Part shown: piece by piece, positions 51,571 to 63,726 of the stretch
How positions within the stretch are numbered: the first letter of the stretch is position 1
Layout: each line of letters begins with the position of its first letter
Assembly (NCBI GenBank): GCA_008508345.1
Contig: QNGE01001267.1
Location: forward strand, 111,546 to 175,545
Length of the DNA: 64,000 nt
Source: Paragonimus westermani
Lineage: Eukaryota; Platyhelminthes; Trematoda; Plagiorchiida; Troglotrematidae
Direction: 5' to 3'
Position numbers and translations under genes: made by a program
The notes under the pieces: generated by a model
Told to the model about the DNA's origin: nothing
The model's database searches: none
The model's input: only the letters and a program-made list of their open reading frames with translations

Positions 51571-53060
51571 ATGATTTCTGATTCGATACCTGTCAACAAC
51601 GACCTTTGTGATGTCAGATTTGGAATTACGTCTAGTGAATCGAAAGGTGCTCAACGCAAATGCTATGCATCTGTTGTTACGTCATATGATCCCACATACT
51701 ATAGTTTAGGAGCTGTCAGAAAATGTTTTTATGGCGGGTTCGCCAACCTGCAGCATACCGCTGCGCCACACAGACATTTTAATAGTGGCCGGAGTTTAGG
51801 CATCGGTTCAGTCAACGAGAATGATGAACATCTGCTGCACCTGTGTACTACTCACGAGCTGACCATCACAAACATCCGACTACAGCTGGGTGCGAACGAA
51901 ATCACGACGTGGACTCATACACGAAATGGTCAACGCGATTTGCTTGACTACGTTATTGTGCGGCAGCGCGACATTCATGAAGTCCGTATCACGCGAATGA
52001 TGCAAGGCACTGAATGTGACACCGATCATACACTGGTCAAAATCGAAATGTTTATCCACGTATGCAAGCCTGTTTATTGTAGAATATCCGTACGACGGCG
52101 GAGTTTGAATATCAGACGACTGGCGAACTGTGAGGCAGGGGCTGCTTTTCCACTTGTTGTTGCATCCAAGCCCGGATTGGGTATCAACACAAGCGATGGG
52201 TTTTCTTCTGTTCAACATTCTCTAGGTGGAGGTGTTGTTTCTGCACCCTCACTCCAAATTCACATTACTGGAGATGTTGTCGGGAGCTGCACGAATTTCT
52301 GCTACTTGGATAGCAATTTGTCGACAAATCTGTCGGTGGACCGCGAGGTGAGAGCGCGTGTGGTGAAGGCTAGTGTTGTTTTCGGACGTTCTGGATGACG
52401 TGTCTGAAAGAACCATAGTCTGAAAATGGCCACCGAGCTGTGTGCCCACCACCCAATGGTGCTGTCTATACTGCTGTATGGCAGTCAGACGTGGACACTG
52501 TATGAGGGGAACGTGAGCTATCTGAGCTGCTTCCGTGTACGATGTCTGGGGCGCATCTTGAGTATTCGGTGGTCGGACATGCTTCCGAACACTGAGATAC
52601 TGGGACGAGTGGACATGAATTGTCGCTGGGATGGACGCTGTGCTGATACTAAATCAGCTCCGTAGGCCAGGTCACGTCCGTCGGATGGACGATGGCTGTA
52701 TTCCAAGGCAGTTGTTCTACCGTCAGGTGGAATCCAGTGAGCGTACTCCTAGTAATCAGAAGCGAAGATATCATGATGTTATTTAGGTAGGTCTTTCGTG
52801 TTTTAACGTCCATATTAGATGTTTGGAAGACTTAGTGTTGAACTGGAAGGTTTAGAAAAATATTATTCGGACGGGTCTCCCAATGTTCAGTAAGTAATGA
52901 TGAAGCAGCTGAGAAAGGAAGCGTGCGATAGGTGAGGTAACCATCGGTGTTATAGGTCGCGGTGACGTGACCATATGGGGTTGTGATGTGTGTGACCGCG
53001 AATGTGCTGGCCGTCTGGGATTAGTAGGTCATCAGCGTACTCCTAGCACACTGTCGGCGA
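51571..53060 (+). mobile_element. internally deleted LINE: AP endonuclease, RT C-terminus, zinc finger
   Basis: Frame 51571-52398 (275 codons) starts in an APE-type endonuclease: YASVVTSYDPT (family 'SAYAPT'), LGIGSVNENDEHLLHLC, RDLLDYVIVRQRD and the TDH of DTDHTLVKIEM. The GDFNA block expected between the first two is missing. After RRRSLNIRRL the frame jumps to the post-RT region (CTNFCYLDSNLS, VVKASVVFGRS), so the whole RT catalytic core is deleted. The C-terminal region continues at 52426-52790 in two further frames (LLYGSQTWTLYEGNVSYLSC; RRPGHVRRMDDGCIPRQL). A CCHH finger WGCDVCDRECAGRLGLVGHQ near 52973-53035 closes the element, as in related helminth LINEs. Cannot move by itself. Confidence 0.85.
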
Positions 53061-54859
53061 ATGGACGACGAGTACGTTATACTCCATTGGGTTTTGTCTG
53101 TTATATTCACCATTCCCTTTGCACAGCTGTTTTCTACCAACCCGTCCTTGAATTTTATTTTTCCTCTTATTCTGTCCAGAGTGTACTGGCATGCACGCGT
53201 ATAATGAAACGCTTCTTGCATCACATTTTCAGTGCTTTTCTTCCCAGTGTAGATCTCACTGTTGAGGTTTGTTTATTTTTCTGATAAATAGGGGTTATAC
53301 TTTTCTGCTACTCAATCAGTTGACTGATCGGCATTGACCGACTGGACACAACGGCTTCACTGACGCCGCTAGTCTCATTCCTTCGGGTTTACACTGGATA
53401 TATGGTGTGTGAGTGGAACCACACGTGGTGCAGTCCACTCCACCTGCAGCGATGGTGAATCGGAGGCGTCCTTTGACTTCGGTCACTGTGACAGGCTAAT
53501 CTGAATCGGATGTGGTCAGCCTTGTTTGGGTAATGTACATTTCAAATCACATACATAAAGATTTGAAGTATATTTCTGTGAATAACAGAACAGATGAGTT
53601 GCTTTGGTACCACTGGGTTAATACACAGAGCAGCCAGTGTTCATGTTTTTCCGCCAACCGTCGAGTTCATCAGCAGGACTTTTCCGGAATCTTTCTGTCT
53701 CACAAAAAAGTTTCACATACATTGGCTACAGTGAGACAGGGTCACGTGCCGTGGACGAATATTTGGGGAGATTTGGATGGTATCATCTAGTCACCCCACT
53801 CGCACACCTTCAGTGAAATTGAACTGTTTCAAGCTTTGCACGCATTCTAAAAAATGCAATAAAAGCAATCAATAGCTACACGTTTACTGGGTTCGACATA
53901 TGTGGTGAAGCTATTCGTAACACAATAAATGGCTGCGGTTCGTAGTACGATTCTAAAGGTCAGCGAGATCGGTACAATCCGTGATAAGATGTGTACTAAA
54001 CCGTGTTGGTGAAAACTACTGCTTAACTAGTTCGGTAATCGCATGTGTGCAATGTTCGATGGAGCTCACTTGTTTGTGGGTCACGGTTTTCTGGTGAGCA
54101 ATCTTACGACGTTCACCCACGTACTTACCTTGTTGATCTCACATACTGCAACACAAACGCACTTCCCACAATTTGGCTTGCGCCTTGAAGTTCTGATAGT
54201 GCCCCTGTGCATGTGTTTTCCTTCATACTGATCATAACTCCGCTTGATATTCCTATGAACTCGCATATCTCCTTGCAAGAAGCATTTCAATTTGATCTTG
54301 CTGAGAGGTGCTTGTGTTTTCAGATTGTAGGAACCTTACTGTAAAATTGTTAATAATCCATTTGCAGTGGGTTTGCCATCATAGTGTGTGAAACGGCATG
54401 TCTATTCTTTTGATATCCTGACTGGGAGGTATATGAGTCAAAAATGCGGTAGGACAGTGAAGCGACTGGCTTGGATGGAGTAGATCATCAGAATAGTACG
54501 AAGGGATGTAGTAGTGTAAGGAAAAATGCGTAAGCATCAGAGCATAGCTTGGAAACCCTGCAGCATAAACACTGGGAGAGTAGACCACCTGCGCACTCGA
54601 TCCGTGAGAAGCAGACAGATGCAGCAGAATGCAGACAGTGTGTGATAAAAAATTTTGAACGCGGAATGTTTGCCTTCTGAAGCGCAGAGTTTTATTAACT
54701 TGTATGTAATCTGTCTGTTATTAGTGATGGGAAGTGTAAGATGTAGAATGTGCTCACCGGTGGTTCGAACTCTGTAATTGAAAAATGTCTCAAAAGCAAC
54801 ACGAGAAAGCCGGATACCTTGTTCATCGTTTATGTGACCGAGGGCACGCAGTTTAGTGG
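53061..54859. other. right part of the central spacer, nothing recognised
   Basis: No partner in the left arm and no supported gene. Confidence 0.45.
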
Positions 54860-54976
54860 GTGGTTATAATTGATCGGCGCTATTCAATCAATTATGGTCG
54901 CGAAACAGCGGAAACAAAAACTTTCAATAGACTTTCCACTTGTTTCGATTGTAGATCATTAAACACTGTTGCCAGG

Positions 54977-55039
54977 ATGCAAATTGTTTGCTTTCTCAGA
55001 CGCGTTCTTGTCGAACGAGTAACCAATATCTTCTTAATG
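54977..55039 (+). other. conserved 21-codon block, right-arm copy
   Basis: MQIVCFLRRVLVERVTNIFL in a 67-codon frame (54860-55063). Partner of 47710-47772 with mostly silent differences. Upstream GCCAG at 54971-54975 could be an acceptor. Family not recognised. Confidence 0.45.
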
Positions 55040-55144
55040 ATGAATATAAATTCAGCTCACTAGTTCCTCTCTTCCCATTTTGCTATTTGGGAGCCCATGT
55101 TTGACAGTGGATTGTGATAACTCACAAATGGACCCGGTCAATCA

Positions 55145-55264
55145 GTATGAAGGATTACTGTACTGCTGAATTCAGCATCTAAACGAGAACACACTGACTA
55201 CCAGTTAGCAGTCATCATTACGCGTCAGTTCATTCAACTAGTACTGTGTGGTTGTTCCCATTGA
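55145..55264 (+). other. candidate terminal exon ending QLVLCGCSH
   Basis: An open stretch, ITVLLNSASKREHTDYQLAV then IITRQFIQLVLCGCSH and TGA. The stop and the last ten codons are kept in the left arm with several silent changes, but the left copy is frameshifted further upstream. No function can be assigned; two Cys in CGC are the only notable residues. Confidence 0.35.
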
Positions 55265-55737
55265 CCAAACATCATTGCTCCCAGAACAACGAATAAAACC
55301 ATGCTTCTGTAATCCGGTGTGTCTGAAATAAGTGCGCTTCAAATCAAGCGTTCGTCTGGTGTGGGCCGAGGGAAGAGCCAAGCAAGACCAGACCATCCTA
55401 GACTAAACCAGACTAGGATGTCCGTAATGGGGTTGACTGACTAGCAACATTCTGCACTCGGCTGGCACGTGCGCGCAAGGTTGTGCATATGCCCGTGCGA
55501 CGAAGAATCAATAAACTGTCTGCAATCTGCGTCCGATAGTCGCCTGCAAGCAGCCGAGTGCAACCTGACGCCAAGATGTCTCGCTGTTCGAATTCAAAAG
55601 CCGTATTTCCGTTAAGCGGAAATCCGATACTGGTAAAGCATTTGGCAAGACACGGGCCTGTCGACCGGCAGAGTTGAATTTGAAGTTCAGATAGTCTTCC
55701 ACGAGATGCAGTTAGACATGTTAGCTACCACACGCAC

Positions 55738-56065
55738 AATCATTTGTAGTTAATTTCCAGTGTGAGGTAGAAAACCGCGAATTGATGCTTAAGCAAACAA
55801 CTTACACGACGGTATTTGCGTCCTTCAAATCGATTTAGCATCACATGTGTTGCATATTTCCAGCCCAGAATTGATGGACAGCCATGAAATTTCATGGAGT
55901 TCATCATCTCCACGTGCACAACGAAATTAGCCACAAAATTAACCAATGAAACGCCGTCGAACTGATCAGAACTACTGATTATTGATCGCACTACACTGTA
56001 CCTGATGAATAGAATATTCACGGTTTGACCCCACATCCAGCTAACGCTCACAGAAAAAATGGCAA

Positions 56066-56109
<44 letters not shown>

Positions 56110-57162
56110 GACGAAACACACAGTTTGGTGCACAGGTCAGTTTAACACATAAACAACTCACAGCGACGAACTAAACAGAAATCATCCCATCTCGAAACTA
56201 TACGGAACCTCTGACACACTGTGGACTATGAAACCCCAAATCAGGATGGTACATTGAGTTTCTATCACAGATTTCGCACATGAATGGTATGTGATATTCA
56301 TCAGCGAGTTCATGGATATCATTCCGAAGTGATCTATCAGTAGTCAGCAACTCCATTTTCAACATATGAGTACGTCCGCTTCCGCATACTTGTCCAACCA
56401 TCGACCCTCACGATCGCAGTTAGGTTTCGATCGAGACTGTGAGCAGGTCAATCCAGTAAATCAATGGAACAATGACAAAATATATGAAATTGTGTATGCA
56501 TATGATTGGGTGCATTGTCTTACCCGTAGGAAAGCGAAGTCGCGCTTACCGTTGAGATTGGGAACGTCACAGAACATCAATGAGCTAACTGCAAACCGTC
56601 ACCAACAGTGCAGTGGCGGTTTCGTTACCAACACTGAAAATGCCTGTGGTTCATATTCCGCTCCAAGACACACGTCCCAGTGATCACGTTATGGTTGAAA
56701 CTTGTGGTGTGTGTGGCGGTGGAAACTCCCCGACTGTTCGGTTGGTCCATAATGACGTGTTCTCCAGGACTCAGTGAACCGGATCTCTGCTCTTGCGCCA
56801 TCTCAATTTCACTACTCGCAAATCAGTGGAATCGAAATGCAAGACGATTTGCAAACCTGTCACAAGGTAAACATTTCATATAAACCCAAACGTAACCCAT
56901 AATATAGCTTTATGTCAGGTGGCCGATTGAAATGGGTTATTGTCGATCAGATTGCAACAGGCATTTCACTGTAAGAGTGCCTGACAGTTTCGGGTTGAAT
57001 GAGTTGGCTGATTGACACCCAATTTCTGTGTAGGGTCATGGAAACTAGCGCGAGTTATGACTTCATCACTGGGTGCGGATTATCGGCTCTGGTGTGTTAC
57101 CGAAACGTCCAGTGCTGACGTTCAATTTCCAGGTAACAGAAGCGAGCATGCATATATTAGAC
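55738..57162 (-). repeat. 1.4-kb near-identical inverted repeat, copy 2
   Basis: Partner of 42836-44262. Similarity stops sharply at 57162/42836 (after CATATATTAGAC) and falls to a visibly lower level beyond 55738/44262. The frame 56366-56683 (+, 105 codons, overlapping a 67-codon frame that follows) is preserved in both copies, but at this identity that is not evidence of coding. Confidence 0.9.
56071..56103 (-). repeat. CA microsatellite
   Basis: 33 bases of AC repeat, the counterpart of the 35-base GT run in copy 1. Confidence 0.97.
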
Positions 57163-58850
57163 AATGTTAGCTGATCTTTCACACGACCCACGTTGCTATT
57201 GTAAAACTACGGATCGATTCAGGGATTTTCAACGCCGTCCAGTCGACACTACATATGTTTCTTCCCAGAAGTGTCTGCGTGGCAACTTCCACAGACATAA
57301 CATCAGGTTTCCTGTATAACAACAAGAGTATATCTTAGATGGCAGAGGCTGATTGCATTTCACTCTTCGCCAGGTACACAGTGCTTTGTTCGCTGCAAGT
57401 AAACACATCGAGAGCAGAGGTCAAACTGCCACGCAATGTGATAATGGTTAGTTGGTTGAAGGGTTGTCGGCTTGTATCAGACAAGATTGTGTGACAAAAT
57501 GGTCTACCAATGAGTATCTTTCGACGACGGGTTACTAGATAATTCGGGGGCCACAAAAATTCGAGATCCCACTGATGAAGCTAGTCATTGAGAAGGAGAA
57601 GACGAAGGGGTGGTCAGGGATGAATATGCAATCGTCAGGAATCCATTCAGAAATATTGCTTAGTTTTAGAGCAAAAAACCTGCCAGAGCACGTTATTCAC
57701 GTAGTGCGGACCCTATGAATTAGAATGAGAAAGTATCATTCCAATTACCGCACGTCTAAACAAATAAAGTTGAGCCCAATTGAAATGTAATATTTACATG
57801 TGTGTACTATGTATTACGGTTTGCAATCCAGAGAGCACAATTAGCATTTGCGTACTACGCAAAGTTACAAACCGATGGTGAGACACATCACTGAAGAGAG
57901 ACAGAACCGTGGATAGCACGTGTACAATGCATTCGAAACATACAGAGTTGCATGTGCACTGAATTTTTGTTCCAAATGTTAATGATCAAATACTGGATTT
58001 CCAGGCACGTTTCAGACGCACATACCGTGAATAATAATTGCTTGTATATGACCAGCAACTTGAGACTGTGGTTATGATAATGAGTGAGGTGGCAGGAGAT
58101 GATCACAACATTAAATTTTCACGTTAAGTGTTGAAACAAATATGTGTCTTCACGTAAGTTTATTGCTGGAAGTGATGCAAGCTTTGAGCTAGTTTATTTT
58201 CATTCCTTTGTCACCCCGTCAAATAGAGCACCTAATCAATCATCCTTCTGAACGGGCATTGTCGATTCGGTTATTTCTACAGAGATGAACTGAATGGTGG
58301 AATACACTATTAAGAATATAAATCGACAGTTAAGTTGTCACGGCTGTGTGGGAAAGAAGAACGTTCATAATGAATGTTTCGGATACAACCTGGTAAGCGT
58401 CGTGTTGTGTGATCTACTTAGCCTGCTCTCCGGAGTGGCTGATTTTGTAGACTCGCTCACTTACAGTTATGTTGTACTCAGTCCGATAGTGAAACACCAA
58501 AAACTAACACGCGTATCATCCAGTTTTCCTAAATGTACAAGTTGAACCACTAAGATATTCGTTTTGTAAAGATGCTCACGAATTGCAGACATCCCATATT
58601 CATATGAATCATACTTTGCGTTCACGGTTCGAAAACTTCTGTTTTCTGAGTATACGGAAGGGTAAAATCATTCGTGGAGTGTCGGCTTGTTAGTAAAGGT
58701 TGTAACGTCTCAATACGATTTATCGGATTTTTATCAAGTCATTGGGACTGTCCGTGTAGTGTGCTAAGTAGATCACTGATCAGGTTGAGAGTAATCGGGC
58801 GGTTCAATGAATATCGCAAAACGCCCTTGGTGTGAAAGGAATTGTCGATT
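57163..58850. other. right-arm-specific sequence before the gypsy RT, nothing recognised
   Basis: Could include a decayed gag/protease part of the element that follows; no motif is readable. I did not find a 5' LTR here. Confidence 0.4.
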
Positions 58851-61046
58851 TACCGGGAGCACATGCACAAAAAGATGATGTAGTCATGTACGCAGACAGT
58901 GTAGAGAAAAATGATGAGGTTATTTTTGCTTCTGAAACGATTCACGGATAACAGTGTTACTATAGGGTCTTCTAAGTTCGTGCTCTAATTATGAGAATTG
59001 AGTTTTCTTATCCTCACCATGTGAGGAGATCGATGCAGGCTGGATACCGAACGACATAAAGCTTGTTGGTCACTGTATCACCAAAGAACCAATAACGGCC
59101 TGTCTCCAGTATGAGTATCTTTTTATACCGAACTTCGAAGAAAGCAAAGTCATTATTTAAAGCTTGCTTATCGGAGACCTGGACTTGGACTCAAAATATG
59201 AATCATCTGCGAGAATTACTACAAACCTTAATTAAAAGGTCGATGTTGGCCCCACTTTCTATGTCTAAAATTGTCAGGCTAACCACAGATGCATTCAGTG
59301 TTGGTGTGGGTATTGTTTTGGAATAGGATCCAGACATTTGCATATCATGATTGTTAACTAAAGCAGAGCAAGGATATTCACAAGGAGGAAATCCGTACAA
59401 ATCGTTTGCCAAATCATCAGCCGGAATGATACAGTGATGGAGTCAAGTTCTAGCAGCTTACATTTGAGAAATCATTCATAGTTCCGGCAAATGTCTCAGT
59501 AAGCAGACACGATCTGATCAGGATAACTAAAAGCTACTATAGCATGGTAATTGCCACGGTGATCACAGACCAGTCATCGGCTGTTAACAAGAGCAACATC
59601 CGGTACTATTCTTGAACCGGGGGAGTTATCGATACAGCCTGGTGGTGTGTTGTGTCGACAAGACCAGTTGGTCATCCCACAACCAATACGAAGGTTGTAT
59701 TAGACAACTGGCATAAAGGTTACTTGGACGTGGAGAAAATGAAAACACTGTCTCAACAGATGTTCTGGTGGCCCGAGATAAATTCGCGTGTCAGTAGCCC
59801 TGCAATGAACTGCCACTCCTGCCTCTAAAAAACAAAGACAAAGCCGAATAACTGGACACCCTGGTCGGGTAGTTACCCACCATGACAACGTGTGCATGCA
59901 GACTACTGCGGACCACTTCTTGGTAAATAGTACTTTCTGGTATCGATTGATTCGTACGTACGGTGGCCGGAAGTATTTCCTACAACCTACCTTCCACGTC
60001 ATCTACCTTCCAAGCGCTTCGCAAATGTTCCAGTCGAGAAATGATTTCGCAAGTCAGGGTGATGAATAACGGATGACACTGTAAACAAACAGTTGCATGA
60101 CAGTATTAGGTGAAGTCACTTACGACTGGCGTCTCACAGTCCATATTCCAACGATGCCGCATAAAAACTGGTGGAAACGCTTAACAGTGCCGTGAGTTCT
60201 ATTAATCTTAATACATTTGCTGAATTGGACGTTTCCAAAATCTTTCTCCTTCAGTACAGCAATTCAGTCGGTTGCACAACCAGGCCCCGCGGTACTGTCG
60301 GGATCTAGACGCCTCGACATCAAATCAGTGTGTGGATTTAACCGACTTGATAAGTTTTTCGCAGAAAAGATCTGTGACCTGCTAAAGGACTGATCATTTG
60401 CAAGCTAGGCAGTACAATGGTAGGGATTGTCGACCTGCAATATGACATGATTTATCGGAGACACATACTGATCAGATTCAGTTCTGAAGCGCTGAAAACA
60501 AATCAGTGGGAGCAGCAGAGTGTTCCGTTCCCAATCAGTTCGATGTACGACTAGAAAACGTGAGTGCGGAGGCTTCTCAAAAGGGGGGAATGTTGTGGTA
60601 AAAATTTATTTGGTTCGCTGCTTATCCAAATCCTGATACAATAGACGATTTAACAAGGGACCAATCCAAGCGTCGCTTTAAGTTATCACACCAAGATTGG
60701 TCGGACAACTTTATTGTTGCAACTTCTGTTGTACGCCGATTTCATTGTTCTGTATTGGGTCAATCGGCTTCCAGCTTGCGAATTCGCATGCACTATTGTG
60801 ATCAGTCAGTGAGAGTCTATGGTTTTCTTATTACTGAAGTTCATCAATAAATTGAGGGATACCTATCTCATGAGTGACAACGTTTTTACCGCAACCAATC
60901 CGAGGCCTCTTCCTTATTCCTTACTTGGAAGGTTTCAATTCACGAACGATTTCGACGGTTATTCGAAGTCCTCACTTTTGAGTATTACGGTTGCCTTCGA
61001 TCAATTTTGTGCTCGTTCAACTTACCTGAACGCATACTGCTGAACA
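58851..61046 (+). mobile_element. Ty3/gypsy retrotransposon, 5'-truncated, decayed pol plus 3' LTR
   Basis: Readable in order: RT catalytic block as VVMYADS (YADD expected), LFLLLKRFTDNSVTIGSSKF; RNase H start IVRLTTDAFSVGVGIVLE (59260-59326); integrase zinc-binding domain LDNWHKGYLDVEKMK…WWPEINSR…CHSC (~59700-59815); integrase core start QRVHADYCGPLLGKYFLVSI (~59885-59945) and TTGVSQSIFQ further on; then a C-terminal tail ending SQKGGMLW-stop. Numerous stops and shifts show it is dead. The polypurine tract AAAAGGGGGGAA (60579-60590) is followed at once by an LTR. Confidence 0.87.
60591..61046 (+). repeat. 3' LTR of the Ty3/gypsy element (456 bp)
   Basis: Begins TGTTGTGG right after the polypurine tract and ends CTGAACA, giving terminal TGTT…AACA. 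It contains AATAAATTGAG near 60846-60856 as a probable polyadenylation signal. The 5' LTR was not found in the window, so the 3' border is set from motif logic, not from a pair. Confidence 0.7.
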
Positions 61047-61969
61047 AATGTAGTAGACCATATAGCCGTCCCGCACCTCCTCAATTAGATGTGTGCCCAA
61101 TGCTTTCGAACGTCTGAGCTGGGCACACATTAATTTTAGACGATCCATATTAAGCGTGATAAAAGGACGGATTCTGTGGACGGATGACATCACGACAAGC
61201 ACTGTTCGTGCAGACCACTGAGCTCCAGACATGCACAATGCGGAACGCTTACCATGATTCGAACGTTCACATGAACTGAACCCTATCAGAACGTCCGGCC
61301 GACTGGAATTCCCTTGCCAGTGGTCTGGAAGTGTGTACACTATGCTTACTCACCACAAGGAATGCGAGCTCACAAACACAACCTGCCTTTCTGTATGGAA
61401 TTTGAAGTTAGGTGTCTGCCATTAGGGACCAAAGTGAAGGTGAAGTACACTCTTGAACAGGAAAGAGTGTAATATTAGGTTCTGAAATCTGTACCAGTCA
61501 TCTCCGCTTTTGACGTACTAAGAGTGACATCTCCGTCACCATCATAATCAACACCAACAATATTTGAAGTGCCTCTGTTGATTGAAACCGGTAATTCGTC
61601 AGACGTTTCACAATCCCACATCTCTCTAGAAGTCCTCGTTAACCAGCAGCCTGATTCACTCTACTCTACGAAATCCGTTATATCAACCTCAGAAGTCACA
61701 CGTCCCTCTTCAACAGAGGCATCAAGAGTACATGCCAGTCAACCACCACACCAGTTTTGCTATCGTCCAATAATGTTATTCGTCAGGCTGCAAGAGAGAT
61801 GGAGGGCTTTCGGCGTTCATGTTTACGGTTCGATATGTCTCATGTCTTGTAGTAGTGTCCACTGAAATAAATTGTACGTCCTAACGCTCCTGATACTTCA
61901 TCTGTCTTCGACATACCAGATAACTCCATCGAGATGACTAGATCGTATACATGATTGAACTGTCTGGTG
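61047..61969. other. right-arm-specific sequence after the LTR, nothing recognised
   Basis: Open frames of 107 (61017-61340 -) and 98 codons (61569-61865 +) have no known domain. Confidence 0.4.
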
Positions 61970-62186
61970 TGTATGTACACGAACGAGCGCTGAGTACGTG
62001 ATAATCTACCTGTGTTCAGCCAAAGTTGATTACCAAGTCGCCATACAGGGCTGACGGTGCACGCGCTGACTCCAGCTACTTGTGTTGAACCGGAGCTTAT
62101 CAAACAGGACAAATGCCATGTGCTTCCAGTGACATCCATTGCAAGTTGAAACAGCTGAATTATATCATAATACCAGCACCAGTAAA

Positions 62187-63726
62187 TCAATTTGTATGCA
62201 TCCAATTATGGCATTGGCGGAGTGCACCTTGTTCTGTTTGTGTAAGATTACCTACGTGTTGTCCTAGTTTACGATGTTCACTGGTCAGGGCCAACTTCGA
62301 CGCAGTAGGAATCAAGCTAATCTCTCTGTAAGTTGTACAGAAAGTGGGTGCTCCCCTTCTGAAATTAGGGATAATGTTAATCCAAACCCTATCCTTTGAG
62401 TCTTCATTCACCCGGAGTTCACGGAGCAGAGCTGTCAACTCTTCAACTAAGTCTGAGCCCCATTTATGAGAGAAGTGGACAATAAATCATCTAAGCCGGT
62501 GGAGTGGTGATGTTTCAAGAACTTGATTTCACTCAGAAGCCCTGGTTCCGATAGCGGGGATGTGTACCAAAATCAGTGACCACAGAACGTTCCCAAACGT
62601 GCAATTAACGGTGCGGATTGCCAGTTGAACTGCTGTCAGAGATGTTCAGCCTACAGTTCAAAGCTTCGTTCCATGTTGTCTATAGGCCTGCCGTTAGTGT
62701 TGCAGATGACTTCGTCCACACATATTTTTCTGCTACTTGCTGCTCAGACCAGGTACGAATGCTTTTGGAAGATCCCTACGGTAGTGGCTTGTTACATCGC
62801 AGTAGTGCGCACTATTCTTTGGGGTTCGTGATCCCCTGACAGTTGCTTACATAGTTCCAATTGAGTAGCATTGCAAACTGAATCATACTCACTGCCAGAT
62901 GGATTGTTTCAGCTAACGTCGAGAAAATCGAGTTATCTTGTAAGACAGCGGTTGACAGCCAAATGAAAAATAGATTCATTAGAGGCAGTAACACATTTGT
63001 ACATTACATGACGGAAGTGGGCCTACTGGGTCTAAACATCGTGAAGAAGCACAGGGCTTGTGTCTCTGACAAGTAAGCTAAGTGGGTTTGTGATTAGCGA
63101 TGAAGTGGCGGTCCAACAAAGGTGTTTCAGACTGACCTGCTGTCCTAGAATCCGCCGCGCTACCGACAGCTCTCTGATCAACCTGCGTCCATGACGATTT
63201 GACGATAGAGATGATCAGGTTAACTGGCGTCCGGAACGCCGAACGCAAGTACTGGTATTAACCAGACCGTTAACTTCATAAAGCCAAAATGAATGTCCAC
63301 CGCTGCTCGTTCGACAAGTACTATAGGAGTGTGGTTCACGTAGATCACGTTCGTAAGCACGTGTCATCTTTACTTGAGCGCCAAACCACCCGTCAGTTAT
63401 ATGATGTCCATGGGTCTCCCAGTATGCAGGACGTTGGCCACCGGCGACAAGAGATGGCATTTGAATGCTTCTACACCAAAGTATATGGAAGCATATGTTG
63501 TGACAACATACACATAGCGTTTGTGCTGGGCACCTCTGGGTGCTCTAACCATGCCTTCCATCCTGGCAGCAAGAAGACGGCTGTTGGTGTACGTCCAGTC
63601 AAACAGCGCCTTATCTGCATACGCTCTCACAGCAATTCCAACAACGGTATCACAAGTAGCTTGAACAGCAGAGTCCCCAGAACAGCAGGCATTGAACGTG
63701 TACAGTGAGGGGCTGTCGGAAATCAT
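62187..63726 (-). mobile_element. decayed LINE: AP endonuclease and RT fragments
   Basis: Read on the - strand. 63726-63397 gives an endonuclease N-terminal part: VGIAVRAYADKALFDWTYTN, SRLLAARMEG, YVYVVTTYASIYFG (family 'VAVYAPT'). 63460-62850 continues in broken frames (QIVMDAG…RGGF-DSRSV-NTFVG resembles 'DHI..S.RWR..V.DCRSFWNT'). 62438-62187 gives the RT start VWINIIPNFRRGAPTFCTTY, REISLIPTASKLAL, equivalent to 'ivPIFKKG…NYRGISL.p.aSKl'. The element is cut off after this point, next to the end of the inverted duplication. It belongs to a different LINE type from the one at 51.6 kb. Confidence 0.82.

Larger units (their letters stand above)
54860..62205. repeat. right arm of the large inverted duplication
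   Basis: Mirror partner of 42360-47880 (blocks listed there). The interval 57163-61969 has no partner in the left arm and carries a Ty3/gypsy element with its 3' LTR, probably an insertion specific to this arm. Confidence 0.85.

Noticed and set aside
54763..54773. GGTTCGAACTC as a tRNA B box
   Set aside because: No A box or acceptor stem at the right distance and no cloverleaf.
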